In this document: positions 53,990-62,513 of the stretch, piece by piece | Numbering within the stretch: the first letter of the stretch is position 1 | Layout of the letters: each line of letters opens with the position of its first letter | Assembly: GCF_014212135.1 (NCBI RefSeq) | Contig: NZ_JACJVQ010000001.1 | Span: 44,243 to 108,242 of the forward strand | Source of the DNA: Cohnella thailandensis | GTDB taxonomy: Bacteria > Bacillota > Bacilli > Paenibacillales > Paenibacillaceae | Direction of reading: 5' to 3' | DNA: 64,000 nucleotides | Made by a program: the position numbers and the translations under genes | The notes under the pieces: generated by a model | The model's input: the letters and a program-made list of their open reading frames with translations, nothing else | What the model was told of the DNA's origin: nothing | Database searches by the model: none

Positions 53990-54340
53990 TTATCGCCGTT
54001 TATCGAACATGAAGCCTTCAATTCCCCCATAACTATCGTTATAGTAGGCGTTCCTCTGTCGCCTGGTCTCATCTACCTTACGCATTCCAGCCTGGGCTTC
54101 CTGCTTATGACTTTCCATCTTGGACAGCAATCCCGTTTCATATGGAGCCAAGGTATGTATCCGACGCTTCTCTTGCTTAGCGATCTCTGGGTTGCTCTCC
54201 AGAAAATCAACCAACTGCTGCCTCAGTTCGACAAAGTTTTCATATTCCGTATAGTCTGCATCGCATTCAGGACGACTTAGTCGATGCGTTTCCTTCTCGA
54301 TATGCTCAAACAATATTAGAAATTCCGTAGATTCTCTCAT
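53990..54340 (-). CDS. FliT-like flagellar protein
   Basis: 116 residues, helical and charged, with no signal peptide or membrane part. Position, size and helix pattern suggest a FliT-type chaperone for the filament cap FliD, but no clear motif confirms this. The ATG follows the fliD stop by one base and has no visible Shine-Dalgarno, so its translation should depend on ribosomes finishing fliD. In B. subtilis the order is fliD-fliS-fliT; here this gene is between fliD and fliS. Confidence 0.55.
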   Translation of the reverse strand: MRESTEFLILFEHIEKETHRLSRPECDADYTEYENFVELRQQLVDFLESNPEIAKQEKRRIHTLAPYETGLLSKMESHKQEAQAGMRKVDETRRQRNAYYNDSYGGIEGFMFDKRR

Positions 54341-54343
54341 GTC

Positions 54344-55834
54344 TTAGGAAGAGAACAAACTGCTAGCCTGGGAATTTAATTTATTAACAGCAGTCTCCAT
54401 GGAAGAAAATTGTTTATAGTAGTTATTCTCGATGGTAACCAGACGATCTTCCCATAAGTCGATTCGACGGTCGAGGTCAATCAACTGGGTACCGATCAAG
54501 CTCGATGGATTGAATACTTCGGTCGTGGAGGTGCTGCTTCGGGAAGTACCGGCCTTCTCCGCTAAAGAATTTAATGCCGTTTGCAATTCATTGTACATCC
54601 GGTTAAACAGTCCACTATCTGGAGTAGTTACTAGCTTCGATTTAGTCGCATCGGTTTCCTTCGTATTCTGGGTAAAGAATCCTATCACCTGCTCCGGATT
54701 CTTCTCAAGCGCCTCGATCAGCTTATCTTCATCCAAATGCAGCTTACCCTTCTCCGACCAGGACCCCGTTGTAATCCCGAGGCTAGTAATATTGACATTC
54801 GTTCCGTTTACATTAACATCTGTAATGGTTCCCAGTCTCAGATTGCTGACAAGCGAGGAAAGAATGGTGTCATTCTTAAGAATACCGGACTTCGCCTTCT
54901 CTTCCCACAATTTAATTTCCTCTTCCTCCATGTCCTCTTTTTGTTCGTCCGTAAGAGGCTGGTAGGTGAGAAACTTCTTCTCTGATAACTTAGGATTTAT
55001 CGCATCGAGAATATCATTGTACGCAGTAATATAAGATTTGATGGATTCGACGACTTTGCTTGTATCCATTTTCGTCGTAATAGTACTTGCGATTCCTTCG
55101 GACTTCGCGTTCAAAGTGTAAGATACGCCGTTCTCCGTGAAAGAGTTGCTCGAGCGTGACGTCCGAATCCCGTTAATAGTAACATCAGCGTTAACACCAG
55201 ATGTTACATCAGCTTCATCGAGTTGGAATTTATTCGTCAACAGATCACCGCTGAAGGTAAGCACGCCGTTCTCGCCTTGTGTCTTCGACGTCAGAACGAG
55301 CTTCCCCGAAACGTTATCAAAGTAGGCGGTTGCATTGACTTTGGAATTCTTGTTAATCGTGTTTATTACGCTGGCAAGCGTATCCGTACTTTTAAACGTT
55401 ATGGGCTCGCCATTGATTTCGATCGTGGTATCGCCAGTGGCTAAATTCAATTCCGCCAAGGATTTGCTTATATCCACATTAGTACCGATGGAAGCACTCG
55501 TAATCGTAGCCGCCGTCGCCAGGCTGTGAACTTCGATCGTCGTCGTTCCCGCTACGGCTCCCGTCTGCGCTTTAGCAGTTACGGCCGTCGTATTCCCCGC
55601 AACCGAAGAGGCCAACGTATTGAGATTACTGCTTAACTTCAAGTTAGCTAATTTATTGTTGCGTAGATCAACCATCTTAATCGTTATATCCCGATAAGCT
55701 TCTTGCTGCCACTCCAACTTCGTCTTCTGCTGATTCAGCTTGTTTAACGGTTCTCTCTTGGCCGTCATCAATTGCTTGATAATGGTATCGGTGTCCATAC
55801 CGGTGGCCAAGCCGCCGAGTCTGATTGAACTCAT
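54344..55834 (-). CDS. fliD: Flagellar filament cap protein FliD
   Basis: 496 residues. The N-terminal FliD domain starts SSIRLGGLATGMDTDTIIKQLM, and the C-terminal domain ends with the helical RIDLWEDRLVTIENNYYKQFSSMETAVNKLNSQ. FliD forms the cap under which flagellin folds. The ribosome site AAGGAGG is strong. It follows flaG by 12 bases in the sigma-D-driven flaG-fliD unit. One internal acidic stretch (KEDMEEEEIKLWEE) is unusual but in frame. Confidence 0.95.
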   Translation of the reverse strand: MSSIRLGGLATGMDTDTIIKQLMTAKREPLNKLNQQKTKLEWQQEAYRDITIKMVDLRNNKLANLKLSSNLNTLASSVAGNTTAVTAKAQTGAVAGTTTIEVHSLATAATITSASIGTNVDISKSLAELNLATGDTTIEINGEPITFKSTDTLASVINTINKNSKVNATAYFDNVSGKLVLTSKTQGENGVLTFSGDLLTNKFQLDEADVTSGVNADVTINGIRTSRSSNSFTENGVSYTLNAKSEGIASTITTKMDTSKVVESIKSYITAYNDILDAINPKLSEKKFLTYQPLTDEQKEDMEEEEIKLWEEKAKSGILKNDTILSSLVSNLRLGTITDVNVNGTNVNITSLGITTGSWSEKGKLHLDEDKLIEALEKNPEQVIGFFTQNTKETDATKSKLVTTPDSGLFNRMYNELQTALNSLAEKAGTSRSSTSTTEVFNPSSLIGTQLIDLDRRIDLWEDRLVTIENNYYKQFSSMETAVNKLNSQASSLFSS

Positions 55835-55846
55835 GTTGTCTCCTCC

Positions 55847-56257
55847 TTATACCTTCTCGTCAATGATAATTCCCGCTATCTCCATCATCTTGGCCACGAC
55901 GTCCAACGTCTTCTCCGGAGGGATTTCTCGAATGAGTTCTCCCGTTTCCTTGTTGACTACTTTAATCATGACTGCATGCGTTTTTTCATGCACCCGCATT
56001 TCGACGGAGGTTTCAGGTCCTTGCATGGCTTTTACCGCCTTTTCGATGGCCCGGTAAACCTGTTCTTCTCCAATTGACAGGGTTTTGCCCGTTTGCTCTT
56101 GGTTTCTCAGCTTGGTAAATGTAGGCTGAAGCTGAGGCTTAGGCTGATTCTCAGCCACCGGCACGCTTTCTCGCGCAACAGGTTTAACAGGCGTAGGTGC
56201 AATTGGTGGCTGCACCGAATTACCCGTCACTTGGCTTCCCATGCTCATACCGCTCAT
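55847..56257 (-). CDS. flaG: FlaG family protein
   Basis: 136 residues from the ATG at 56257 (GAGGAG 8 bases upstream; the ATG two codons earlier is too close). The N-terminal half is Pro/Val-rich and variable; the C-terminal FlaG domain (about 70-136) has VEMRVHEKTHAVMIKVVNKETGELIREIPPEK. FlaG (YvyC) influences filament length in several species. It is first in a unit with fliD, behind a sigma-D promoter. Confidence 0.87.
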   Translation of the reverse strand: MSGMSMGSQVTGNSVQPPIAPTPVKPVARESVPVAENQPKPQLQPTFTKLRNQEQTGKTLSIGEEQVYRAIEKAVKAMQGPETSVEMRVHEKTHAVMIKVVNKETGELIREIPPEKTLDVVAKMMEIAGIIIDEKV

Positions 56258-56296
56258 CGTCATCGCTCCTCGTCACGTCAATACTCGTTAAGTACT

Positions 56297-56324
56297 ATAT
56301 CGGCGAGTTCCCATCTGGTTGTTA
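56297..56324 (-). promoter_or_regulatory. Sigma-D promoter of flaG-fliD
   Basis: GCCGATAT (56297-56304 on the minus strand), perfect -10; 16 bases upstream is TAAC (56321-56324), three of four for TAAA. Confidence 0.72.
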
Positions 56325-56381
56325 GATATTCATACCAGTTCTGCATGCCATATGGAGGAATGAGCGGGCAGCATCGCTAGG

Positions 56382-56636
56382 CTAAGATTCGGACTTCGTC
56401 TGCTGAATCCCCAACATACGCAAAGCCTCCGCCAACTCTCCTGCATTGTGCGGAAGCTCAGACGCTTCCTTGTTCGTTTCCCTGATGGACACCATTAATT
56501 CGGAGCGGACGATCTGCACATGGGGCGGAGCCGAAATTCCCAGTTTAATGTGATCGTTGTAGATCCCTAGAATCGTAATTTCGATATCGTCCTGTATAAG
56601 GATGGATTGTCCTTTCTTGCGTGTAAGCACAAGCAT
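56382..56636 (-). CDS. csrA: Carbon storage/translation regulator CsrA
   Basis: 84 residues. The start MLVLTRKKGQSILIQDDIEITILGI is the RNA-binding core, and the C-terminal extension is longer than in enteric CsrA, as usual for Bacillales. CsrA binds GGA sites and blocks hag translation; FliW sequesters it. It lies 6 bases after fliW. Confidence 0.95.
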   Translation of the reverse strand: MLVLTRKKGQSILIQDDIEITILGIYNDHIKLGISAPPHVQIVRSELMVSIRETNKEASELPHNAGELAEALRMLGIQQTKSES

Positions 56637-56642
56637 AGCCGC

Positions 56643-57095
56643 TTATCCCCTTCCTGCCGATCCGGTTGTTAAAGGGAACAAGCGATGTCGCACCTCATAC
56701 TCGGAACTGCTGCTGAGGACAACCTGTTGGCCTAGTCGATCTTGGGAATTAAGAACAACGGGAGCCACCAAATTCGCAGTCGCTTCTTTCAATTCCCCTC
56801 TAATGCTTACAATTACTCGAATAAATAGCGAATCCTGCGAAGGGTCCCCTAAATCCGCCAAAGCTTGGTCGGATAGCTCAAAAGAATAATTCGGAAAAAA
56901 GAGAAAAGGATCGACTAGAATAAAGGCAAGTTCCCCTTCCTCGGCCGATTGCAAATATTCGAAAGGGGCATGTTCTTCCGGGCGTACGAAGAAATACTGC
57001 CTCCGTTCCTCGAACCCTGGGATCCCCTTGGAAAAAAGGAATACTTCATCTTCGCGAACGGTCAATTCGCCGAATCGAGTTGTCACGATCTTCAT
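56643..57095 (-). CDS. fliW: Flagellar assembly factor FliW
   Basis: 150 residues from the ATG at 57095, with GGAGG 8 bases upstream; upstream in-frame codons belong to the previous gene's overlap and lack a site. KIVTTRFGELTVREDEVFLFSKGIPGFEERRQYFFV is the family signature. FliW binds either flagellin or CsrA, so rising cytoplasmic flagellin frees CsrA to stop hag translation. It directly precedes csrA. Confidence 0.95.
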   Translation of the reverse strand: MKIVTTRFGELTVREDEVFLFSKGIPGFEERRQYFFVRPEEHAPFEYLQSAEEGELAFILVDPFLFFPNYSFELSDQALADLGDPSQDSLFIRVIVSIRGELKEATANLVAPVVLNSQDRLGQQVVLSSSSEYEVRHRLFPLTTGSAGRG

Positions 57096-57171
57096 GCTAC
57101 TTCCTCCATTTAATTCCTCGACATATGCAGGAAAGCCGTGAGCGTATAGCCACTCACAGCAGAAATGATCC

Positions 57172-57741
57172 TCAACCAATCACATCGATGGCAGGGGGAG
57201 TTATGGTGACCTTCGGATATTGTTTCATATAATAGTTGACATATTCCCGGTTGTATTGAATGTCTGGCCGGAAGGTCTGTACGTCGATATTCACTTCGCC
57301 TGGAGTGACTTGAATATCCAGATTGGTCGGGGTATATCTCAACTTCGTATTGTCCGGCAAAGCAGGACCATACACTTGCAAATCCGGAGCCCCCTCCATA
57401 AATTCCTGAATTGCGTAATCCGGCAGCGGATTTTGCTTGATTCTTAAATCGCCGATCGTATTCCCTTTCTCCACGATAAAGACCAAGTTATCGGCCGCAA
57501 TTTGCTTATACTGGCTATAAATCCGATTCCAGAATCTCTCCGGGGATCCGCCGTCGATAGCATCATTGGTCAACGTCATATCGATCTCCAACGTACCTGC
57601 TCCATTGTTCTGGATATCGACGACTGCTTTGCGGGATTCCACATTCACTTGGGGTTTATGTGTCTTGATATCATATTTGCCCAATTGCCCTTCGAAGGCT
57701 AGAATGGCGGGATCGCTATGAATCGATATTTGCCCGATCAT
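57172..57741 (-). CDS. yviE: YviE-like protein (DUF6470)
   Basis: 189 residues, soluble, with IQVTPGEVNIDVQTFRPDIQYNREYVNYYMKQYP near the end. It corresponds by position and sequence feel to B. subtilis YviE, of unknown function, always between flgL and fliW. AAGGGGGAT precedes the ATG. It has no signal peptide. Confidence 0.8.
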   Translation of the reverse strand: MIGQISIHSDPAILAFEGQLGKYDIKTHKPQVNVESRKAVVDIQNNGAGTLEIDMTLTNDAIDGGSPERFWNRIYSQYKQIAADNLVFIVEKGNTIGDLRIKQNPLPDYAIQEFMEGAPDLQVYGPALPDNTKLRYTPTNLDIQVTPGEVNIDVQTFRPDIQYNREYVNYYMKQYPKVTITPPAIDVIG

Positions 57742-57760
57742 ACTTTATCCCCCTTATCCC

Positions 57761-58681
57761 TTAGTTCAGAAAATCGACCAATGTAGGCGTAATAATCTTG
57801 GCGCCGACCGATAGGGAAGCCTGATAAATACTATCGTTAACCTTCGCCTGGATGATGAGTTCCTCGTACTCCGCGTCCTCAACCTTGGATTGAAGGGTCT
57901 GCAGGTTCAAATTCAAATCATCCAGCCGGGACTGGACCATCTCGACCCGGTTCACCCGCGCCCCCACTTGGGCTTGCTGAGCGAGGATTTTGTTCGTTCG
58001 GGTCTCCAATGCGGCCATTTGTACCTTCAGATCGTCCATGTCTGGGCCTTTCAAATCCTGGATCATCTTGTCGATGACATAGAAAGCATTGTCATCTTCG
58101 TTCTTAGGGGCAGTTGTGCCGCTTGGCGGATAGCCGAATACGTCATTTCCGCTGAAGCTGACGTCCATGTTTACGCCGGTGCTGATCGTATAAGAGATCT
58201 TCCCGCTGTCCGTGACGACTTTCCAAGGCTCCGTGGAGCTGTAAGGCTTCTGATCGACCAATTGCCCGTTATAGATGTACTTGCCCTTGAAGGTTGAGTT
58301 CGCAATATTAAGCAATTGACCCTGAAGCTGTTCCATCTCGGCCGCTATATTGTCCAACCCGACTTGCGGATTCGTCTCGTTGCTTGCCTGAACCGCAAGT
58401 TCCTTGATCCGTTTGAGCACGTCGCCGGTCTGGGTCATAATCGTATCGTTGAAATCGAGAACCGAAGCCGCATAGTCCGTGTTTGTCTGCATACGCTCGT
58501 TAACGGTCAAGTCGCTTCGATAACGAAGCGCATAAGTGATGCCGACCGGGTCGTCCGAAGGCCGGTTGATATTCCGCCCGGTGGACAGCTTCTCCTGCAT
58601 CCCCTGCATTCGGGTTAAGTTCGTGTTGATGTTGCGAAGCAGCTGGTTCGTAATGCTGCCCTGCGTGACTCTTCCTGCCAT
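57761..58681 (-). CDS. flgL: Flagellar hook-filament junction protein FlgL
   Basis: 306 residues. The flagellin-like N-terminus RVTQGSITNQLLRNINTNLTRMQGMQEKLSTGRNINRPSDDPVG and the C-terminal coiled segment are typical of FlgL (HAP3). It connects the hook junction to the filament. It follows flgK by 34 bases. GGGG lies 7 bases before the ATG. Confidence 0.95.
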   Translation of the reverse strand: MAGRVTQGSITNQLLRNINTNLTRMQGMQEKLSTGRNINRPSDDPVGITYALRYRSDLTVNERMQTNTDYAASVLDFNDTIMTQTGDVLKRIKELAVQASNETNPQVGLDNIAAEMEQLQGQLLNIANSTFKGKYIYNGQLVDQKPYSSTEPWKVVTDSGKISYTISTGVNMDVSFSGNDVFGYPPSGTTAPKNEDDNAFYVIDKMIQDLKGPDMDDLKVQMAALETRTNKILAQQAQVGARVNRVEMVQSRLDDLNLNLQTLQSKVEDAEYEELIIQAKVNDSIYQASLSVGAKIITPTLVDFLN

Positions 58682-58715
58682 GTCTTCGCCCCGTTTCCCT
58701 AGGTTAGATCAAACC

Positions 58716-60278
58716 TTATCTTCCGACAACGCCGGTTCCGTTGATTATCCGATCCAGCATCTCGTCCACCGTCGTCATCATCCGGGCGGCAGCGTTGTAA
58801 GCATGTTGGAATACCACCATGTTCGACATTTCTTCGTCGAGCGATACGCCACTGACCGAGATTCTCCGTCCATCGACCTGATCCACGACGGACTTCGAGT
58901 TCGTCGCCTGGCGAGACGCCGCTTCCGTTTGAACGCCCAATTGGCCGACCATCCCGCGGAAAAACGAGTTTGCGCTCGTCTTTGTCAGGTCAGCTCCCGC
59001 CGTTACGGACGAAAAGTCGATGGATACATCGCCGAGCTGCGAGATAATGAGAGCCAGACCGTTGTTCCCCTTAACCGGCAATTCCGTGCCACTGCTCGTT
59101 ACCGTACGCATGGAAGAAGCGATCAGGCTCGCGTTTTCCTGAATGCTCTTCGATAACGAGAAGTTCGCGGCCGTCAGCTGCCCGCCGTCGGAGGCCACGA
59201 AGAAGTCTCCTCCCGCCGTCAACGGAGTGCCTAGCGAATATCCCAGCTTATGAAGTCCGTTTAAACCCGCGACCGTAACCGTGAGATCCTCCTTCAGGGT
59301 TCGCGCCTCTCCTGTGTAAGGAACATCGTTCAGAACTGTACCTTCAGGAAGCACCGAACCTGCCGGAATCGTAACCGTTATATTGCCGTTCGCCAATCCG
59401 CTCGCCAGCGTGTCAAGCTGCTTCTTGTAATCGGCAACGTAGACATCGCGCGAGTAGATCATTCCGTAGATCTCTCCGCCGGTCAGATCGGCGTTGAACA
59501 GCCCTTGAATGGTCGCCGCGTCTATCGCGGTGGCAGCGTCGCCGTTCACGAGCTGCGTCGCCCCGATCGAGATCTGGTAATCCCCGTTCTCGGCCTCCGC
59601 GACCGTGATATTGGCAATGCCCGAGAGCTCGTCCGCCAGCAGATCGCGTTGGTCGCGCAGATCGTTGGCGTTGTCGCCGAGCGCTTCGATGCGCCGAATC
59701 TGACCGTTCAGTTCGGCGATCGTCGAGGTGATCGTGTTAAGCTGCGCGGTCTTCACGGCAATATTCTCCGTGAGATCGTCGGACAGATCGGTCAACTGCT
59801 TGCTCGTTTGGTTAAAAGCATCTGCCAGCGATAGCGCGTTCTCGCGAACGAGCTTGCGCGCCGTCTCGTCCTCGGGAGATTCGGCGAGATCGTTCCAAGA
59901 GTTGAAGAAGTTGTCGATAGCGGACCGCAGGCTCGTGTCGGACGGTTCATTGAATACCGTCTCCAGCTTCTCCAACGTGTCCTGCCGGATCGTCCAGTTG
60001 CCGAGCGTCTTGTTCTCGTTGCGGTATTGCAGATCCAGGAACTTCTCCCGGATGCGCGTAACCGAATCGTACTCGACGCCGGTACCGATCTGTCCCGCTG
60101 CCGTGGATTTGGTCAAGCCGATCGCTTCGATCGGCCTCGAAGCTACCATGTTCACCGTCTGACGGGTATATCCGGCCGTATTGGCGTTCGCCACGTTATG
60201 GCCGGTCGTCTGCAGCGCCGTTTGTTGGGTCATCAGGCTTCGCTTGGCCGTCTCCAACCCCATAAAAGTCGATCTCAT
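58716..60278 (-). CDS. flgK: Flagellar hook-associated protein FlgK
   Basis: 520 residues. N-terminal FMGLETAKRSLMTQQTALQTTGHNVANANTAGYTRQ is the rod/hook-family signature, and the C-terminal SGVSLDEEMSNMVVFQHAYNAAARMMTTVDEMLDRII is the D0 end. FlgK is the first junction protein (HAP1). GGAGG stands 7 bases upstream of the ATG. It follows flgN. Confidence 0.96.
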   Translation of the reverse strand: MRSTFMGLETAKRSLMTQQTALQTTGHNVANANTAGYTRQTVNMVASRPIEAIGLTKSTAAGQIGTGVEYDSVTRIREKFLDLQYRNENKTLGNWTIRQDTLEKLETVFNEPSDTSLRSAIDNFFNSWNDLAESPEDETARKLVRENALSLADAFNQTSKQLTDLSDDLTENIAVKTAQLNTITSTIAELNGQIRRIEALGDNANDLRDQRDLLADELSGIANITVAEAENGDYQISIGATQLVNGDAATAIDAATIQGLFNADLTGGEIYGMIYSRDVYVADYKKQLDTLASGLANGNITVTIPAGSVLPEGTVLNDVPYTGEARTLKEDLTVTVAGLNGLHKLGYSLGTPLTAGGDFFVASDGGQLTAANFSLSKSIQENASLIASSMRTVTSSGTELPVKGNNGLALIISQLGDVSIDFSSVTAGADLTKTSANSFFRGMVGQLGVQTEAASRQATNSKSVVDQVDGRRISVSGVSLDEEMSNMVVFQHAYNAAARMMTTVDEMLDRIINGTGVVGR

Positions 60279-60326
60279 CCCTTAGCCTCCTATGCATGCT
60301 CGCAAGCTGCCAGTACCATCTTCCTT

Positions 60327-60827
60327 CTATGCACGAGAATCGAACATCCGAGCCCCCGCTCCGTAACCGTTGTAATTCGCGGGCGGCTTGTAAACGACAT
60401 CCTGATCCTCCGATCCCGTAAGAAGCCCGATCGTGAACTCGTTGAAATCTACCGCTTGGCGCAGCAGCTCCAGGTTCTGTTCGTTCAAAGCGCTCAATCG
60501 GCTTACGGTCTCGACCAACCGATTCCCCAATTCTTCAAGCCGTACCTTGTCGCCGACGTTGGTCTCGAGGCGAACAAGGCTTGACATGCTCATTCCGGGG
60601 TTAGCGGCTACCCCTTTGCTTACGCAATATTGCGCGACCGCCTTCTGCCTAGCTTGTTCTGCTTCTTGAACAAGGCGAAGAAGGCGGGACTCCTTCGTCG
60701 TCAGTTCAGGGAGACGGCTCACTTCGTTGCGGACGACAGCCTCCCGTTTCTGCTCCCCTAGTTCAATCAGAGCTTCGTGCTGCTCCTGAAGCAGCTCCAT
60801 CGTGCGGAACAGCTCTTTAATGGCCAT
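60327..60827 (-). CDS. flgN: Flagellar export chaperone FlgN
   Basis: 166 residues from the ATG at 60827 (GGAAGGGGA 6 bases upstream; the ATG two codons earlier is too close). It is helical, with a family-typical LYREQHEALIELGEQKREAV-like start. FlgN (YvyG) holds FlgK and FlgL before export. It lies between flgM and flgK. Confidence 0.87.
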   Translation of the reverse strand: MAIKELFRTMELLQEQHEALIELGEQKREAVVRNEVSRLPELTTKESRLLRLVQEAEQARQKAVAQYCVSKGVAANPGMSMSSLVRLETNVGDKVRLEELGNRLVETVSRLSALNEQNLELLRQAVDFNEFTIGLLTGSEDQDVVYKPPANYNGYGAGARMFDSRA

Positions 60828-60865
60828 TGTCATTCCCCTTCCAATCGTTTCGAAGTCCGGTTAAC

Positions 60866-61132
60866 TTAGCGAATGAAGGGCAAAATCCGTTCTGCCAGCT
60901 TGTCCGTATCGACATAATAAGTCCCCGTAGAAACTTCCTGCTTAAGAGATTCTATCTTATGTGCCCGGGCCGCATCCGGCGTTTTCCCTTGCAAGTCCAA
61001 CAACTCCTTGGCTTCCGCCGATATCTGAACCTCGTCCTTGCGCTTCTTGCCGACCGCCTGGTCGGGACGCGCTTCCGCGGCCTGCTGATAAGCCTGATAC
61101 ATGCCGACCCGTTGGGTTTGATTAATCTTCAT
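60866..61132 (-). CDS. flgM: Anti-sigma-D factor FlgM
   Basis: 88 residues. N-terminal MKINQTQRVGMYQAYQ is typical of Firmicute FlgM, and the C-terminal half (residues 37-88, with VQISAEAKELLDLQ and IESLKQEVSTGTYYVDTDKLAERIL) binds the sigma factor. FlgM blocks sigma-D until the hook is finished and FlgM is secreted. It has its own sigma-D promoter, a negative feedback loop. Confidence 0.93.
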   Translation of the reverse strand: MKINQTQRVGMYQAYQQAAEARPDQAVGKKRKDEVQISAEAKELLDLQGKTPDAARAHKIESLKQEVSTGTYYVDTDKLAERILPFIR

Positions 61133-61149
61133 CCGAGATCACCTCATAA

Positions 61150-61187
61150 ATAAAAAGACCGAAATACCTATGTTGGTATTATCGGCC
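61150..61187 (-). terminator. Terminator after yvyF, overlapping the flgM promoter
   Basis: On the minus strand GGCCGATAATACC and GGTATTTCGGTC form an imperfect stem around AACATA, followed by TTTTTATTT. It lies about 30 bases after the yvyF stop; its 5' arm contains the sigma-D -10 GCCGATAA. Confidence 0.72.
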
Positions 61188-61206
61188 GCAATCTTCTAAA
61201 TGTTTA
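61179..61206 (-). promoter_or_regulatory. Sigma-D promoter of flgM
   Basis: TAAA (61203-61206 on the minus strand), 16 bases, GCCGATAA (61179-61186). It matches the consensus at all four -35 bases and seven of eight -10 bases. Confidence 0.8.
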
Positions 61207-61214
61207 TAGATCAA

Positions 61215-61622
61215 TTATTCCCTGTCTCTCAGGCGTTCCCCTATGTAGGCGCCGCTGCTCTTCTGCTGCCCGAGCCCATTCCTGTCCCGGCTCGTCGCGT
61301 TGTTCACGTCCTTGCTCAACCGATTCCGGCAATTGTCGCACATGTTGCCTTCCCGGATAAGCACCCCGCACACCTCGCAAGGATAGGACAAATTCGGCGC
61401 ATTGTAGAGCGAAATCCGGCCTTCCTTGATGAACCGCGTGATCTGCTTGACCGATACCCCCGTATCCTCGGACAGCACCGTGATCGTCGCGCCTTTATTC
61501 TTCCTTAAATATTCGATGCACGCCTCGTATTCCTTCTCTAAGTCAGCAGAACAATTAGGACAGATGTCGCGGAAGTGACGAGCGAAAAGCCGGCCGCAGC
61601 GGGGGCAATTAGCCAGATCCAC
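61215..61622 (-). CDS. yvyF: YvyF-like flagellar operon zinc protein
   Basis: 135 residues from a GTG at 61622 with GGAGG 8 bases upstream. Four CxxC pairs (CPRC, CPNC, CEVC, CDNC) suggest two zinc ribbons, one at each end, and the middle part (ATITVLSEDTGVSVKQITRFIKEGRI) looks like a helix-turn-helix. It corresponds to B. subtilis YvyF (TIGR03826-type), which lies next to flgM and has been linked to motility and to FlgM control in some reports. It may bind DNA or the FlgM system; not proven. Confidence 0.85.
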   Translation of the reverse strand: MDLANCPRCGRLFARHFRDICPNCSADLEKEYEACIEYLRKNKGATITVLSEDTGVSVKQITRFIKEGRISLYNAPNLSYPCEVCGVLIREGNMCDNCRNRLSKDVNNATSRDRNGLGQQKSSGAYIGERLRDRE

Positions 61623-61674
61623 GTACGATTCCTCCAATCTCGACAAAGTTCGATCGAATTAACCACTTTAAGTC

Positions 61675-61703
61675 ATTCTATAATACTAAATTTTACATGT
61701 AAA
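61675..61703 (-). promoter_or_regulatory. Probable promoter of yvyF
   Basis: TTTACA (61698-61703 on the minus strand), 17 bases, TAGAAT (61675-61680), about 50 bases before the yvyF start. Confidence 0.55.
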
Positions 61704-61727
61704 GAATAGAGCATTATGGACTAGACG

Positions 61728-62513
61728 CTACGATCTTGCCCACATCGCCCCATACACTTCGCTGTCCGGGTAAGCGCTCTTCAACGCCAGCGAGCATTCC
61801 GTCATCGTGCTTCCGGTCGTGTAGATATCATCCACAAGAAGTATGCGAACCGGATACGGGGGAAAAGGAAAAGCTTCCGACGGATGTCCTATGGCTGGAG
61901 GAGGCTCGATGGCCGCGAACGTCCCCTTCATGTCCTCGATCCGATCCTTGCGGCCTTTGAAGCTCTGCTTCCCCGTATGGCGGGTACGCTTCAGAAGCCG
62001 CCGATAAGGGAGACGGTAAAGCCGCGCGAGCTCCATGGCGATCCGCTCCGCCTGGTCGAAGCCTCGGTCCTCCAGCCTCCGCTCGGCGATCGGAACGGAA
62101 GTGACGACATCGAAACGCACCTCATTAAGCAGAGGCTCGGCGGCCGCCGACAGCATCGCGGCGAGCGCGGGCTCCAGCTTTTCCAGCCCTCTGTACTTGT
62201 ACAGGGCGAGAAGCTCTTTCATGGCCGCATCGTAGCGGACGGCTCCCCGGACCTTGACGAACGGGCGATTCGGTCGCCGAAGGCAGTCCCCGCAGCGCTC
62301 CGGCCGGCCGCACACGGGACAGGCGATCGCGACGATCCAAGGGATTCGGCTTAAACACTTCGAGCAGAAACCTTCGAGTAGAATACGGCGGGAGGCGGGA
62401 TGCCGAATCGGAAGAGCCGTCCTGGCCGACCCGCCCGCCGACGACTGGCCGCAAAGCAAACACGCCTGCCCTCTTGGCTGCAGCAACGAATGCAAAACCG
62501 CGCTCCAACTCAC
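61728..62513 (-). CDS. comFC: Competence protein ComFC, phosphoribosyltransferase-like
   Basis: 261 residues. An N-terminal zinc part (CLLCG, CSKCL, CPVCG, CGDC) and a phosphoribosyltransferase fold with ILLVDDIYTTGST (the PRPP loop) near 220-235. ComFC/GntX proteins are needed for DNA uptake with ComFA. The start is a GTG that overlaps the comFA TGA (GTGA), so they are coupled. comFB is absent, as in other Paenibacillaceae as far as I recall. Confidence 0.9.
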   Translation of the reverse strand: MSWSAVLHSLLQPRGQACLLCGQSSAGGSARTALPIRHPASRRILLEGFCSKCLSRIPWIVAIACPVCGRPERCGDCLRRPNRPFVKVRGAVRYDAAMKELLALYKYRGLEKLEPALAAMLSAAAEPLLNEVRFDVVTSVPIAERRLEDRGFDQAERIAMELARLYRLPYRRLLKRTRHTGKQSFKGRKDRIEDMKGTFAAIEPPPAIGHPSEAFPFPPYPVRILLVDDIYTTGSTMTECSLALKSAYPDSEVYGAMWARS

